Below are positions 5,744 through 13,456 of a DNA stretch of 39,960 nucleotides, piece by piece. The DNA is taken from assembly GCA_964458645.1 (NCBI GenBank), contig CAYWJU010000015.1, positions 1 through 39,960 of the forward strand. Direction: 5' to 3'. Under the pieces are notes generated by a model. That model was not told the origin of the DNA, did not search any database, and saw only the letters and a program-made list of their open reading frames with translations. Positions within the stretch are counted from its first letter, which is position 1; each line of letters starts with the position of its first letter. The translations under genes were made by a program, and so were the position numbers. The stretch comes from DAORHV01 sp964458645 (lineage in GTDB: Bacteria; Patescibacteriota; Gracilibacteria; Peribacterales; Peribacteraceae).

Positions 5744-8191
5744 CTATTCCTCCTGATTCGCCTCCTGACCGTCCTTAGCACCCTTTTTCTTGGATTTGGT
5801 TTTCGTTCCTTTGCCGCTTTGCGACGATGGCGGTCGCAAATGGGCTGGAACCAGCATGGGTGGCTTTAATCCGTCGATGTGCTGCAGGACATCCAGGTCT
5901 TCCAATGCGATCTTCCCCACATACAAGCGCTTTAAATCGCCGCCGCTTGCCACGAATTGCTCAATGGCACGTAAGCCGCGGAAGTAGACCAGTGTCTTGG
6001 TGAAAGCGCCGGATTCCGATGTATCGGCAATACCTCGCTTCAATTCAATCGTCTTTCCAAGCGCTTTTTCCGGTCGATACAAGAGTGATTCCTCCAGGTA
6101 TTTGCGCGTTTCTGCAAAGGAGTGCTCTAAGGCAAATGCACATGCCAGCACACTGCGAGCATGATGAAAGCGTTTTTCATGGAATGGCGAAAGAACGCGG
6201 TTTTGGTTGTACATCGCCAAACCCTCCTGTGTATCCAGGTAGTTGGCGAAGCCCCGGCGAAACAGCTCGTATGGCTGCATATTGCCATTCTCCGCGGTCA
6301 GAACATGGGTTTCTATTTCATGGGCTATAAGCGCGGCAACGTGTTGGCGCGAAAACGTTGCCCCTTCGCGCAGGAAGAGGCGCTTGTCGCCAGCGGCGCA
6401 ATCCGACACCAGCGTTTCGCGTACACCGACTTGCCAATCGTGGAGGCCGTACTGCACCAAGGCGGCTTCGAAAAGCGGTGCAACCTCACTTGCAGTCAGT
6501 AGATCTTTGTTCGGAGGCGGCAGATCACAGGCGACTTGTGACTTCAGTGTGGCTTCGGCAAAACCCAGTAAGGCGGTGCTCGGTGTGCCGTACAACGCTT
6601 GCGATGCCGCGGTGAAACGCATGCTGTCGCCTCGGCAATCCAAGACATCCAGTTTCTTCAGTAGTTCTCGGCGTTTGCGCTCCAGAAGCGTGCCCAGCGG
6701 AGAGGTATCCGATTTCATCTCATTGAGACGCTGGCGCAATTCCGCAATGTCCGTGTCCATTGCCCGATACTGAAACATCGGGTTATAGCGGGCGTCGGCC
6801 AACGCGCGGACACGCTCTTCGCGGAGGTTGGAGGGTCGCAAGTGCCTGAGTAGCGCAATCTCACGATCGAGTTGCGCCAGAGAGCGATCCAATGGATGCA
6901 GGTCTTTTTTGACTCCAGCGCGTACCGGAGTGGCCCGCTTGGAAGGATCGATAAGAAAGCCCTGCAGATCCCGCCTTCCGATGACGGCACGCACCGCTTC
7001 ACCTGTTTGCCCGGCATAGACTGCGGTCTGAATTTTGCGGCCGCCCAGTGTGAATTTTGCTCGGTACGTGTCCGCACCTTCAGTCGCGTCGATCAATTCG
7101 TGCTTTTGCAGTTCGTCGATGAGCTCTGGGCTAAAGACCGTTCGCTCGGATTCCGGTGCAATGGCGCATTCTTCATCCAGACTATATTCCTCACCCACGA
7201 AGGACAGTGTTTCACGGATGCCAAGCACCGGCTTTTCTTCGAGGTCGGCTTTCGGGCGGCGCGTCGCTTTCTCGCCGAACAGCTCCTGCGCCAAACGCAC
7301 ACCTTTCTCCGGCGAGCTGACTTGCAGGCCTTTGACGCGCTCCAAGCGTGCACGGAGTGGAGCCAAGTTGGCGACTTGCACCATGAGCCCGGCGCGCGCA
7401 TTTACCTCTAGAAGTACGGGTCCCTGCTCTTCGTCGATCGTTAGGTCGACGGCCAGGTAGCCAATGTTCGTCATGTATTGAATTCGCGACGAAATCAGCA
7501 GCATTTCTTCCCAGAACGGGATTTGGATACCGCGCACGGGTGTGCCGTGCGAGAGTTCTGTGATCATGTGGTGGTACTGAGCGGCGTACGTTGTGGTCCC
7601 TTTTGCCATGTCCATGCCGATGCCGATGCCGCCCAAGTGCACGTTGGCTTTGCCGCCGCTCTCTGGCGTGGGGATGCGCACCATCGCCATGACCGGAATC
7701 AAGTTGAACACAATGATGCGAATGTCCGGAAGGCCTGCCGGCCGAAAAGGAAGAAAGCTGTCATGGGCGATAAGTATTTTTTCGAAGAACGCCGCATCAT
7801 TCATGCCGTTCACCGAGAACTTGCCGTCCAGAATATCTTCGATGTGCGAAATCATCCGCTTGTGCGTTACCGGGTGCTTGCCCTGTTCCAAAAACTGGTC
7901 GTTCTTGCGGCCCTTCAAAATCATGATGCCCTCCCCTCCGAAGCCATAGTTGGGCTTTAAGACACAAGTATCCGGTAGCGACGAAAAGTCGAAGTTGCGC
8001 AGTTGTTCGCGATTATCGATACGGGCGTACACGCGAGCAGTCGGAATTCCGCGGGCGGACAAAAATGCCTTGGTCTTCATTTTGTCGTCGGCAAACGCCA
8101 CAGCCTTCCGCGGGTTATACGGGCGGATGTACAACAGGTTCCGGGCGTTCATTCCCAGGATGCCGCGATTGGTGAGAAACGGTAACAGCAT
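5744..8191 (-). CDS. ATP-grasp ligase fused to DUF1704 (QEGLA/MATCAP-type) metallocarboxypeptidase
   Basis: An 815-aa fusion. Residues about 15-300 are an ATP-grasp domain of the alpha-L-glutamate-ligase-like (sugar-transfer-associated) group: K-T lid helix start, glycine-rich LKPNYGFGGEGIMILKGR, DIRIIVFN strand, and metal-binding LLEVNARAG. Residues about 320-420 (GIRETLSF...VIGRRDLQGFLIDPSKR) resemble the end of a retropepsin-like 'ATP-dependent zinc protease' domain, but no catalytic D-T-G is visible. Residues about 540-780 are DUF1704: HEIETH near 620 (HExxxH) and DTQEGLA near 652, the zinc ligands and name-giving motif of QEGLA proteins, whose eukaryotic relative MATCAP removes C-terminal tyrosine. 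A Lys-rich tail ends the protein. It lies 51 bp downstream of the 7TM gene, probably the same transcript. Ligation plus removal of a residue on a peptide is inferred; substrate unknown. Confidence 0.8.
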   Translation of the reverse strand: MLLPFLTNRGILGMNARNLLYIRPYNPRKAVAFADDKMKTKAFLSARGIPTARVYARIDNREQLRNFDFSSLPDTCVLKPNYGFGGEGIMILKGRKNDQFLEQGKHPVTHKRMISHIEDILDGKFSVNGMNDAAFFEKILIAHDSFLPFRPAGLPDIRIIVFNLIPVMAMVRIPTPESGGKANVHLGGIGIGMDMAKGTTTYAAQYHHMITELSHGTPVRGIQIPFWEEMLLISSRIQYMTNIGYLAVDLTIDEEQGPVLLEVNARAGLMVQVANLAPLRARLERVKGLQVSSPEKGVRLAQELFGEKATRRPKADLEEKPVLGIRETLSFVGEEYSLDEECAIAPESERTVFSPELIDELQKHELIDATEGADTYRAKFTLGGRKIQTAVYAGQTGEAVRAVIGRRDLQGFLIDPSKRATPVRAGVKKDLHPLDRSLAQLDREIALLRHLRPSNLREERVRALADARYNPMFQYRAMDTDIAELRQRLNEMKSDTSPLGTLLERKRRELLKKLDVLDCRGDSMRFTAASQALYGTPSTALLGFAEATLKSQVACDLPPPNKDLLTASEVAPLFEAALVQYGLHDWQVGVRETLVSDCAAGDKRLFLREGATFSRQHVAALIAHEIETHVLTAENGNMQPYELFRRGFANYLDTQEGLAMYNQNRVLSPFHEKRFHHARSVLACAFALEHSFAETRKYLEESLLYRPEKALGKTIELKRGIADTSESGAFTKTLVYFRGLRAIEQFVASGGDLKRLYVGKIALEDLDVLQHIDGLKPPMLVPAHLRPPSSQSGKGTKTKSKKKGAKDGQEANQEE

Positions 8192-8208
8192 AGTGTCGTG
8201 AGCTGAAA

Positions 8209-8250
8209 ACTGTCTTCTGCCTACTCTCTACTGTCTTCTGTTCTACTCTT
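8209..8250. repeat. 21-bp imperfect tandem repeat, two units
   Basis: Two 21-bp units start with ACTGTCTTCTG (8209-8219 and 8230-8240) and continue with a CTACTCT-type tail. They fill most of the 51-bp gap between the 7TM gene and the ATP-grasp fusion and run over the 7TM stop codon. On the transcribed strand they are purine-rich and unstructured. Confidence 0.5.
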
Positions 8251-9775
8251 CTTCCTGCAAATGCCTGAACACTTCGCGGAAGCGGATGTACTCCAGTAAG
8301 CGCAGTCCGGTCCAACGGCCGAGGAAGGCATTCACGACGATGGTGAGTAGAATGACTTCCGGGTAAGCCAAAATGAATGACTGCAACGGCGACCACTGCA
8401 CAATGAACACGCACAACAGCGACGCGAGCACCGTTTCGCCAATGCCCATCATGGCCGACTTCCAACCCTGTTCCGACTTCATGCTCAAGAAGTTCTCGGT
8501 GAGCGAAGACATGATCAACAAGATGAACACCGTGTCGCGCGAGAATGTTATGGAGAACAACGTTCCGATACCGAGCAAAATCATGAGCGTAAAGCTCACG
8601 ACCGTGAGCACGATGGCAACTTTGGGAATATAGAGAAGGCGCCAACGTTTCATGATTGAGCGTGTCAAATAGCCGGTTGCCACGATGAACGTCAGGAACA
8701 GTAAGCCCACCCACCAACCGAGCGCCAAGAAGCTGAGCGCAATGATGGACGGGGTATACAGACCGAATGTGGTAATGCCGATGACTTGTTTTAGAAATGC
8801 AAGAATCGTGGCGATGACCGGCAGCATGAGCAGCAGGAGCACGGTTGAGCTGGAAACGCCGTGCGTGAGCATGTAGTTCACCAATGCCGACAGCACGTCC
8901 CACGGGCGGAAGAAAATGTCGGTGCTCGTAATGGTGAGTGAGTCGATGTCGCGTTGCGTCAGCGTCGCCTTGAATGCGTCCATAGAGGTGGAAAGCAGCA
9001 ACGGATTAATCGCCTCGCTGCGGGTGATGACCATTTGCTGCGGCTGCAACACCGAAAACGGGCCACGCGCAGTCCGGGCCAATGTCGTCAGACTGCGCTC
9101 CGTCACAAGGACGATGCTCTGATTATGAATACCCGACAGACGCTCGGGGTCGTTCTGCACCGCGTTCACAAGTGCCTGCAATCCGCTGATGCCATCGTTG
9201 GTCCATAAAACAATCGTCTCCGCGTTTGCAATGGCTTGGCGCTGCTCGCCCAGCGCTTCGCTCAGCCGGTCATCGGTGCGAAGCGACGTCGTAATCGACG
9301 CCGGCGACACCACGCGCAGAAAGATGTTTGATTCAGCAGCGGCCTTGGCGTGTGTTACGACTTTTTCGGCTGGCACCGAATCGTCCACGATCAATGCGAT
9401 TTTCCGGTTGTATACCACGACGGTGTGTGTGACTTCGGATTCTTCCACTTGTCCAGTAAGCGAGACGGTTCGCACGACAAGGTGGAACACGAGCGTTCCG
9501 GGCTTTTCGGGGGTGTAAATTGCCTCCACGCTGCGGCTGATGGTCTGTCGTGGCTCCTCGATAAACCAACGGTATTCGGTTTTCTCGCCGCCGGTCGTGC
9601 TGGACGACGCATCGAGAATAATGGTGCGGCCAACGGCAATGTCGTCTGGACCCGTGATCACCGCCTGTACGGTCCGCTCCGTTGCAGAAACCGCTGGAAC
9701 CGGACTTGCTGCAAAAGCCGCGCCCGTGACGAGCGACAGGGCGAGCGACAGGAGGACGGTGATGGGGGTTCGCAT
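8243..9775 (-). CDS. PKD-domain protein fused to a 7TM domain of the transglutaminase-associated family
   Basis: A 510-aa membrane protein. The start at 9775 gives a clean Sec signal (MRTPITVLLSLALSLVTGAA), whereas the longer open frame to 10213 runs antisense through two other genes. Residues about 35-120 form a PKD/Ig-like domain (VGRTIILDASSSTTGGEKTEYRWFI). Residues about 120-300 form an extracytoplasmic alpha/beta domain (IALIVDDSVPAEKVV, ETIVLWTNDGISGL). Residues about 306-490 carry seven TM segments with the family hallmark QVIGITTFGLYTPSIIALSF, as in the 7TM domain usually fused to an inactive transglutaminase (PF14402). In proteobacteria such proteins sit beside alpha-L-glutamate-ligase-like ATP-grasp and retropepsin genes, exactly the partner found here. 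It likely recruits or senses the substrate at the membrane; that is inference. Confidence 0.75.
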   Translation of the reverse strand: MRTPITVLLSLALSLVTGAAFAASPVPAVSATERTVQAVITGPDDIAVGRTIILDASSSTTGGEKTEYRWFIEEPRQTISRSVEAIYTPEKPGTLVFHLVVRTVSLTGQVEESEVTHTVVVYNRKIALIVDDSVPAEKVVTHAKAAAESNIFLRVVSPASITTSLRTDDRLSEALGEQRQAIANAETIVLWTNDGISGLQALVNAVQNDPERLSGIHNQSIVLVTERSLTTLARTARGPFSVLQPQQMVITRSEAINPLLLSTSMDAFKATLTQRDIDSLTITSTDIFFRPWDVLSALVNYMLTHGVSSSTVLLLLMLPVIATILAFLKQVIGITTFGLYTPSIIALSFLALGWWVGLLFLTFIVATGYLTRSIMKRWRLLYIPKVAIVLTVVSFTLMILLGIGTLFSITFSRDTVFILLIMSSLTENFLSMKSEQGWKSAMMGIGETVLASLLCVFIVQWSPLQSFILAYPEVILLTIVVNAFLGRWTGLRLLEYIRFREVFRHLQEEE

Positions 9776-9781
9776 GGCGAG

Positions 9782-9787
9782 AGTATA
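9782..9787 (-). promoter_or_regulatory. -10 box TATACT, leaderless start at 9775
   Basis: On the minus strand TATACT (9787-9782) is followed by 6 nt and ATG at 9775. This places the transcription start at the initiation codon and supports the signal-peptide start. Confidence 0.6.
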
Positions 9788-9836
9788 CACGATTGCCTTT
9801 CGCGTTTGGCCGTCTGGATCTTGCAAAAACCGTGCT

Positions 9837-9865
9837 TTTACATATTTTAAATAATGTGTTATAAT
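9837..9865 (+). promoter_or_regulatory. Promoter TTTACA-17-TATAAT for the 9905-10646 gene pair
   Basis: -35 TTTACA (9837-9842), 17-nt spacer, perfect -10 TATAAT (9860-9865). The transcript should start near 9872, leaving a leader of about 33 nt that ends in a C/T-rich tract before ATG 9905. Confidence 0.85.
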
Positions 9866-9904
9866 AAAGGAAAGAACATCAATCCCCTTTCTCGACCTAC
9901 AACG

Positions 9905-10138
9905 ATGGAAACCGCGACCTTTCAGGCCGATGTTAAGCGCATCCAGTGCCTGTCTGCCGCCGTGCTTGAACATATCGCCGAAGAAGCCGGTCGTCTGACG
10001 CCGGCTCAACGCGACGCACTGCTCAAACGTTTGCAAAAGGGCGACGCTAAGCAGAGATCCATTTTTGCCAAAGCTGTGACAAAACTCGATCACATTCTCC
10101 ATCACTTCCTTCTTCGCACCCATGATGCCCGGTCCTGA
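9905..10138 (+). CDS. Small hypothetical protein, 77 aa
   Basis: A 77-aa soluble, helix-rich basic protein (METATFQADVKRIQCLSAAV at the N-terminus; LTPAQRDALLKRLQKGDAKQ in the middle). I do not recognise the family. No signal peptide, TM segment or metal motif is visible. The start at 9905 follows a near-consensus promoter, and the open frame to 9854 would place the -10 box inside the coding region. It overlaps the next gene by 17 bp, which implies translational coupling. The strong promoter suggests it is well expressed. Histidines cluster near the C-terminus (HILHHF). Confidence 0.65.
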   Translation: METATFQADVKRIQCLSAAVLEHIAEEAGRLTPAQRDALLKRLQKGDAKQRSIFAKAVTKLDHILHHFLLRTHDARS

Positions 10139-10646
10139 ACTGCCATCGGCCGTTCCGGAGAACGCCGACGATGTCGGTGCGTTCAACAAACGCATGAGCA
10201 AGCTCGGCGACAATCCGGCATTCCAAAATGATCACTTGGCCCGCGAGGAAACCGCCGTCGTGTTGGATCAAATTCATGACGATTTGGATACCAACAGCCA
10301 GGCTGTCTACAGCGACGTGCACAAGTTCTTGCCCGAGCTTTCCGAACCGGTTCGTTTGCACGACGGCGATATTATTTCGGGATTGGAGTACAACAACGGA
10401 CGACTGGAATTCCACGGCGCCCGCTTCGGAACGTTGGACGGCAAAAAACTGGATGTCGCGTTGGATGCCCACGAACGGCGCAGCGGAACGGTGGTCACTA
10501 CAGACGGTCACGTGCTGCCCTACACGGTGGAAGGCAATTTGGATTCCGAGCAAGATGAAGACTTTCCGCTGTATCCGTCCGAACGGCGCCCTCCCCTGCC
10601 GCCGCTGTTTGCCACTGGAGGTTTGCCACCGGACATCCGCATGTAA
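10122..10646 (+). CDS. Hypothetical acidic protein, 174 aa
   Basis: A 174-aa soluble acidic protein of unknown family. The N-terminal half is helical (AFNKRMSKLGDNPAF, EETAVVLDQIHDDLDTN). The second half alternates strands and turns (RLHDGDIISGLEYNNGRLEF, GTVVTTDGHVLPYTVEG) and ends in a Pro-rich tail (RRPPLPPLF). Start codons at 10122 and 10125 are both possible and are preceded by a long C/T tract, as for other downstream operon genes here. It overlaps the 77-aa gene and must be co-transcribed with it. The operon ends at the hairpin at 10650-10671. No function can be assigned. Confidence 0.65.
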   Translation: MMPGPELPSAVPENADDVGAFNKRMSKLGDNPAFQNDHLAREETAVVLDQIHDDLDTNSQAVYSDVHKFLPELSEPVRLHDGDIISGLEYNNGRLEFHGARFGTLDGKKLDVALDAHERRSGTVVTTDGHVLPYTVEGNLDSEQDEDFPLYPSERRPPLPPLFATGGLPPDIRM

Positions 10647-10671
10647 AAAACCGGAGCCGTTCGGCCCCGGT
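10643..10671. terminator. Convergent terminator hairpin
   Basis: ACCGG (10650-10654) pairs with CCGGT (10667-10671) and inner GCC/GGC pairs extend the stem. On the minus strand it is followed by T6, a good terminator for the gene ending at 10707. On the plus strand the T-run is poor, but the hairpin directly follows the stop at 10646. Confidence 0.6.
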
Positions 10672-10706
10672 CTTGTGTGGTAGAAGTTCAGAAGAGTGTT
10701 TGATTC

Positions 10707-11213
10707 TTATTTCACCCAAGACTCCACGTCTCGTGCAGTGGTGCACGTAGGGTCACGGAGGGATTCCAGGACTTTGTCGATTGGGCGGTGAAGCAAGGTG
10801 GCGAGGTAATCGGGAAGCCATTGCATGGTTTTTTCGGAGTTTCTCACCCGTACGCGCTTCATTCCACAGAGGAATTTCTTCTCCCAGTCCGAAAGCTTTT
10901 CGGAGGCAGGATGATCGTTAATGGAATCTGGGGTAAGGCCAAAGCTGGAAAAGAGATAGTATGTTGCAATCATTCTGATGCGCACCGTTTCATTGCCAGA
11001 AGCTGCGCCATTGCTTCGACCACCCTGTGTAGTAGTTGTAGAGGTGCTGCTGGGTGGTGATTCGGAAGTGGCAAAAGCCGAAATTGGAGACAGTAGATTG
11101 AGATCAAGCGATTGGAAACTTGCGGCTGCAACAAAAAACAAAATACCCGCCATGACGGCTTGCGTCAGTCTTGTGATAGCGTTTGCAGAAGTAATTTTTC
11201 GCAGAGTGAGCAT
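10707..11213 (-). CDS. Secreted protein with half of a shared Cys domain
   Basis: A 168-aa exported or membrane-anchored protein. Start ATG at 11213 gives a basic N-terminus and hydrophobic segment (MAGILFFVAAASF, about 21-33), then a Ser/Thr-rich linker (SPPSSTSTTTTQ, about 52-63). The C-terminal region (about 78-160) contains C116-x-M-K-R ... C157, a pattern shared with the divergent neighbour at 11411-12172 and with the C-terminus of the 1361-aa protein at 17187. Only the first half of that domain is present here. An open frame extends to a TTG at 11273 but lacks support. Two -10 candidates exist: TATACT with a short leader and TTGTAT 6 nt before the ATG. The family is unknown to me. Confidence 0.6.
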   Translation of the reverse strand: MLTLRKITSANAITRLTQAVMAGILFFVAAASFQSLDLNLLSPISAFATSESPPSSTSTTTTQGGRSNGAASGNETVRIRMIATYYLFSSFGLTPDSINDHPASEKLSDWEKKFLCGMKRVRVRNSEKTMQWLPDYLATLLHRPIDKVLESLRDPTCTTARDVESWVK

Positions 11214-11274
11214 GAGCAAATACAAGAAGTAAGTATATACAGCCAAAATACGTGTATCCGGAAGCCTGGTCAAT

Positions 11275-11299
11275 CAACAGGCTGTGTTCCCGCCTGTTG
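11275..11299. promoter_or_regulatory. 8-bp inverted repeat between divergent Cys-domain genes
   Basis: CAACAGGC (11275-11282) and GCCTGTTG (11292-11299) are perfect reverse complements with a 9-nt loop. It lies in the 197-bp divergent intergenic region 11214-11410 and could be an operator for both genes. No other structure is seen in that stretch. Confidence 0.35.
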
Positions 11300-11410
11300 T
11301 TCTGTTGCCTTGAAGAACAGCGGATTTCGCATGCATGACGCGAAAAATAGGTGTCGAAGGTTTGGCATGGCCCTCCCTCGACGCATTCGGATCACTCTTG
11401 GTGCAAAGTC

Positions 11411-12172
11411 ATGGGTATGAGATTTTCGTTTCCCCAAGCGCTTTGTCGGCATGCCACTCTCTTGATGTTGGCTACGACTGTGTTTACGGCGCCACTTTCT
11501 GCAATTGCCCAGGATTCGACGAGCACTCGCCTGGGAAACCGCGGCATATATTCCGTCTCCAGTGACCGATTTGGAGGCGGACACCATGGAAACGAGATCG
11601 ACATGCTTGGTGCCGCAGTGGACTTTGTTGCCCGAAACCACTCCGGTTCTTTTTTGCGACTGGGTGTAGATCAGCGCATTTGCGCCATGCAGCGACGATT
11701 GGGTGAAAATCCCCTGCGTTCAAAGGTCCTTTTTGTGGCAAAGGAAATGTCCGTGCACGTTGATGCAACGCCACAGCACATCGCGGATCTCATAGTGAGT
11801 CCGGCGTATTGCCAGGAGCTGTATGCTTTTGTCATACGCCCTGTTTTGAAGCAGGCTCCAGTTCACTCGATTCCTTTTTTTGTCGATCAAGACGGCATAC
11901 CCGTTTCGCGGAACAATCGCGTTTTCGATCTTTGCATTCGCGGTCAGGCCGTCTTCTTGCCGTTGATTCGCATGAATCCCGACCGTATTCAACTTGATCA
12001 TCGTGGCAAGGTCATGGTCGGTGCCAGTTGTCAGAAGTATTCGTTGCACGACGGTCGCTGGCGACATCCGGATTACCCGGAACTCGAGTACTTCACCCTC
12101 ACCCTCAAGCCGCAAGTGCTGTTGTCGGTTCCAGCACCGTATGTGATTACGCAAAAAACCGATGATCGCTAA
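11411..12172 (+). CDS. Secreted four-cysteine-domain protein
   Basis: A 253-aa exported protein. The start at 11411 (or 11417) gives a signal peptide with core LLMLATTVFTAPLSAIAQ and probable cleavage after AIAQ or SAIA. The remainder holds a domain with four cysteines at 91, 134, 175 and 207: R-I-C-A-M-Q ... C, a basic middle segment with DQDGIPVSRNNRVFDLC, and a final RWRHPDYPELEYFTL...VPAPYV. The same order, spacing and flanking words occur at the C-terminus of the 1361-aa protein (C1193, C1236, C1270, C1303) and partly in the divergent neighbour. Two disulfides are plausible in an exported protein. It converges on the M23 peptidase gene with a 2-bp gap. Function unknown; surface attachment or ligand binding is a guess. 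Confidence 0.65.
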   Translation: MGMRFSFPQALCRHATLLMLATTVFTAPLSAIAQDSTSTRLGNRGIYSVSSDRFGGGHHGNEIDMLGAAVDFVARNHSGSFLRLGVDQRICAMQRRLGENPLRSKVLFVAKEMSVHVDATPQHIADLIVSPAYCQELYAFVIRPVLKQAPVHSIPFFVDQDGIPVSRNNRVFDLCIRGQAVFLPLIRMNPDRIQLDHRGKVMVGASCQKYSLHDGRWRHPDYPELEYFTLTLKPQVLLSVPAPYVITQKTDDR

Positions 12173-12174
12173 GG

Positions 12175-13329
12175 CTACATCTTGCCGTTGCGACGAATGA
12201 ATGTCATTGGATTAATGACGTCGGAGCCAGCAAATGCCGCAGCGTGCAGTCCTTCCGGCGCAGGTGCCGCACCGCGGTGCACTTCCAGGTGCAAGTGTGC
12301 CATGGTCGTCATGCCGGTCAGTCCCACGAAGCCGAGTGTTTGCCCTGGTTTCACCGTATCGCCGACGGAAACCTTGGAAGAACCGAGGTGCGCGTACACG
12401 GAGAAGAACTGTCCACTTTCGTTGCGGTGTTCCACGATGACGTGCAATCCCAGTCTCGCATCGGATGACACCGCATATACGCGTCCGCCGCCCACTGCGC
12501 CGATCGGCGTTCCAAGCGCGAGCTTTAGGTCCACGCCGGGGTGATTTCCACTGTGCTCATCGGCATCCAGGTCATACTTGGCCATGTAGCGCGTGGAGTA
12601 GTACAGCTTTGCGGTGACCGTGGGAACATCGGCCGGGCGCACTGTATCTCCGCTGCTGAGTGACTTCAGCGGGATCGTCAGCGTTTGTAAGTCATACGCT
12701 GGAATCGGTACGAAATCGGCATCCGTAAGTTGGCTGTAGGAACGCCTCCATTCTGCGGGCGTGGACATGGCTCCCCAATTCGGCACGCGGCTTACCGGCT
12801 GCGATGCACGGATGAACGGAGGAAATGTGTTGTCCGTAGATTGTTGCACGCTACTAGAAGCCTCCGGGGTAGGTGTTTGCGGTTCCGGTTCCTTCGGTAC
12901 CAGCTCGGCAATGACCGGCGCAGCATGGGGCTTGAGTATTGGAGCGACTGCTTGGGCGCTGGAAGCAGGCGGCAGTACGACGGTGATCACCTGCTTACCC
13001 CTCTTCACCGTGCGAACTTCATTGCTGTGCGGGACTTCTGGCAGAGGGAATTGCTGCGGCGATACGAAAAATGTCAATTCTTCATCTGTCTCGTGCTGTG
13101 GAACAATCGGAGCAGACGTCATGAGGGCGGACGATGTTGCCTCTGTCGCAGATGCCGCTGTGCGCACTTCTGCGTGGCGCCCTTGGAAGTAGTGGGCCTG
13201 ATACGTTGCGATGCGAGTACTGAACAGCACGCCCATGGCGATTCCGCACGTCAGAGACGCAATGAAGTGCGTACGTTCGCGCGGGAACATGCTAGACAGC
13301 TGGCGAATATTGATTTTTTGTATTTTCAT
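12175..13329 (-). CDS. M23-family peptidoglycan endopeptidase
   Basis: A 384-aa membrane-anchored or secreted LytM-type zinc peptidase that cuts peptide cross-links in peptidoglycan. An N-terminal signal anchor (about 22-42) is followed by a long Pro/Ser/Thr-rich linker (about 60-190), then the M23 domain (about 255-375). Zinc ligands are visible in NHPGVDLKLALGTPIGAVGGGRV (H and D) and HLHLEVHRG (HxH), in the canonical order with an intervening VYAHLGS. All active-site elements appear intact, so it is probably an active hydrolase. It has a near-consensus promoter at 13344-13372 and a leader of about 8 nt. Confidence 0.9.
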   Translation of the reverse strand: MKIQKINIRQLSSMFPRERTHFIASLTCGIAMGVLFSTRIATYQAHYFQGRHAEVRTAASATEATSSALMTSAPIVPQHETDEELTFFVSPQQFPLPEVPHSNEVRTVKRGKQVITVVLPPASSAQAVAPILKPHAAPVIAELVPKEPEPQTPTPEASSSVQQSTDNTFPPFIRASQPVSRVPNWGAMSTPAEWRRSYSQLTDADFVPIPAYDLQTLTIPLKSLSSGDTVRPADVPTVTAKLYYSTRYMAKYDLDADEHSGNHPGVDLKLALGTPIGAVGGGRVYAVSSDARLGLHVIVEHRNESGQFFSVYAHLGSSKVSVGDTVKPGQTLGFVGLTGMTTMAHLHLEVHRGAAPAPEGLHAAAFAGSDVINPMTFIRRNGKM

Positions 13330-13343
13330 TTTGTATTAATTAT

Positions 13344-13372
13344 ATTATACATTATTAACTACAATCTGTAAA
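13344..13372 (-). promoter_or_regulatory. M23 peptidase promoter TTTACA-17-TATAAT
   Basis: On the minus strand, -35 TTTACA (13372-13367), 17-nt spacer and -10 TATAAT (13349-13344). A second overlapping TATAAT at 13344-13339 would give an even shorter leader. Confidence 0.8.
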
Positions 13373-13420
13373 TTTTGTTAAAGCCGTAAAAGCACTCAAA
13401 AAGCCATATTCAGTCAAAAT

Positions 13421-13450
13421 TTGACGATTCTGTAATACGTTCCTTAGTAT
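13421..13450 (+). promoter_or_regulatory. Promoter TTGACG-18-TAGTAT, leaderless start at 13457
   Basis: -35 TTGACG (13421-13426), 18-nt spacer, -10 TAGTAT (13445-13450), then 6 nt to ATG 13457. This is the clearest leaderless promoter because both hexamers are recognisable. Confidence 0.75.
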
Positions 13451-13456
13451 TACTTT

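Noticed and set aside
9776..10213. N-terminal extension of the 7TM protein frame
   Set aside because: It runs antisense through the 77-aa and 174-aa genes and across their promoter; the signal peptide begins at 9775.
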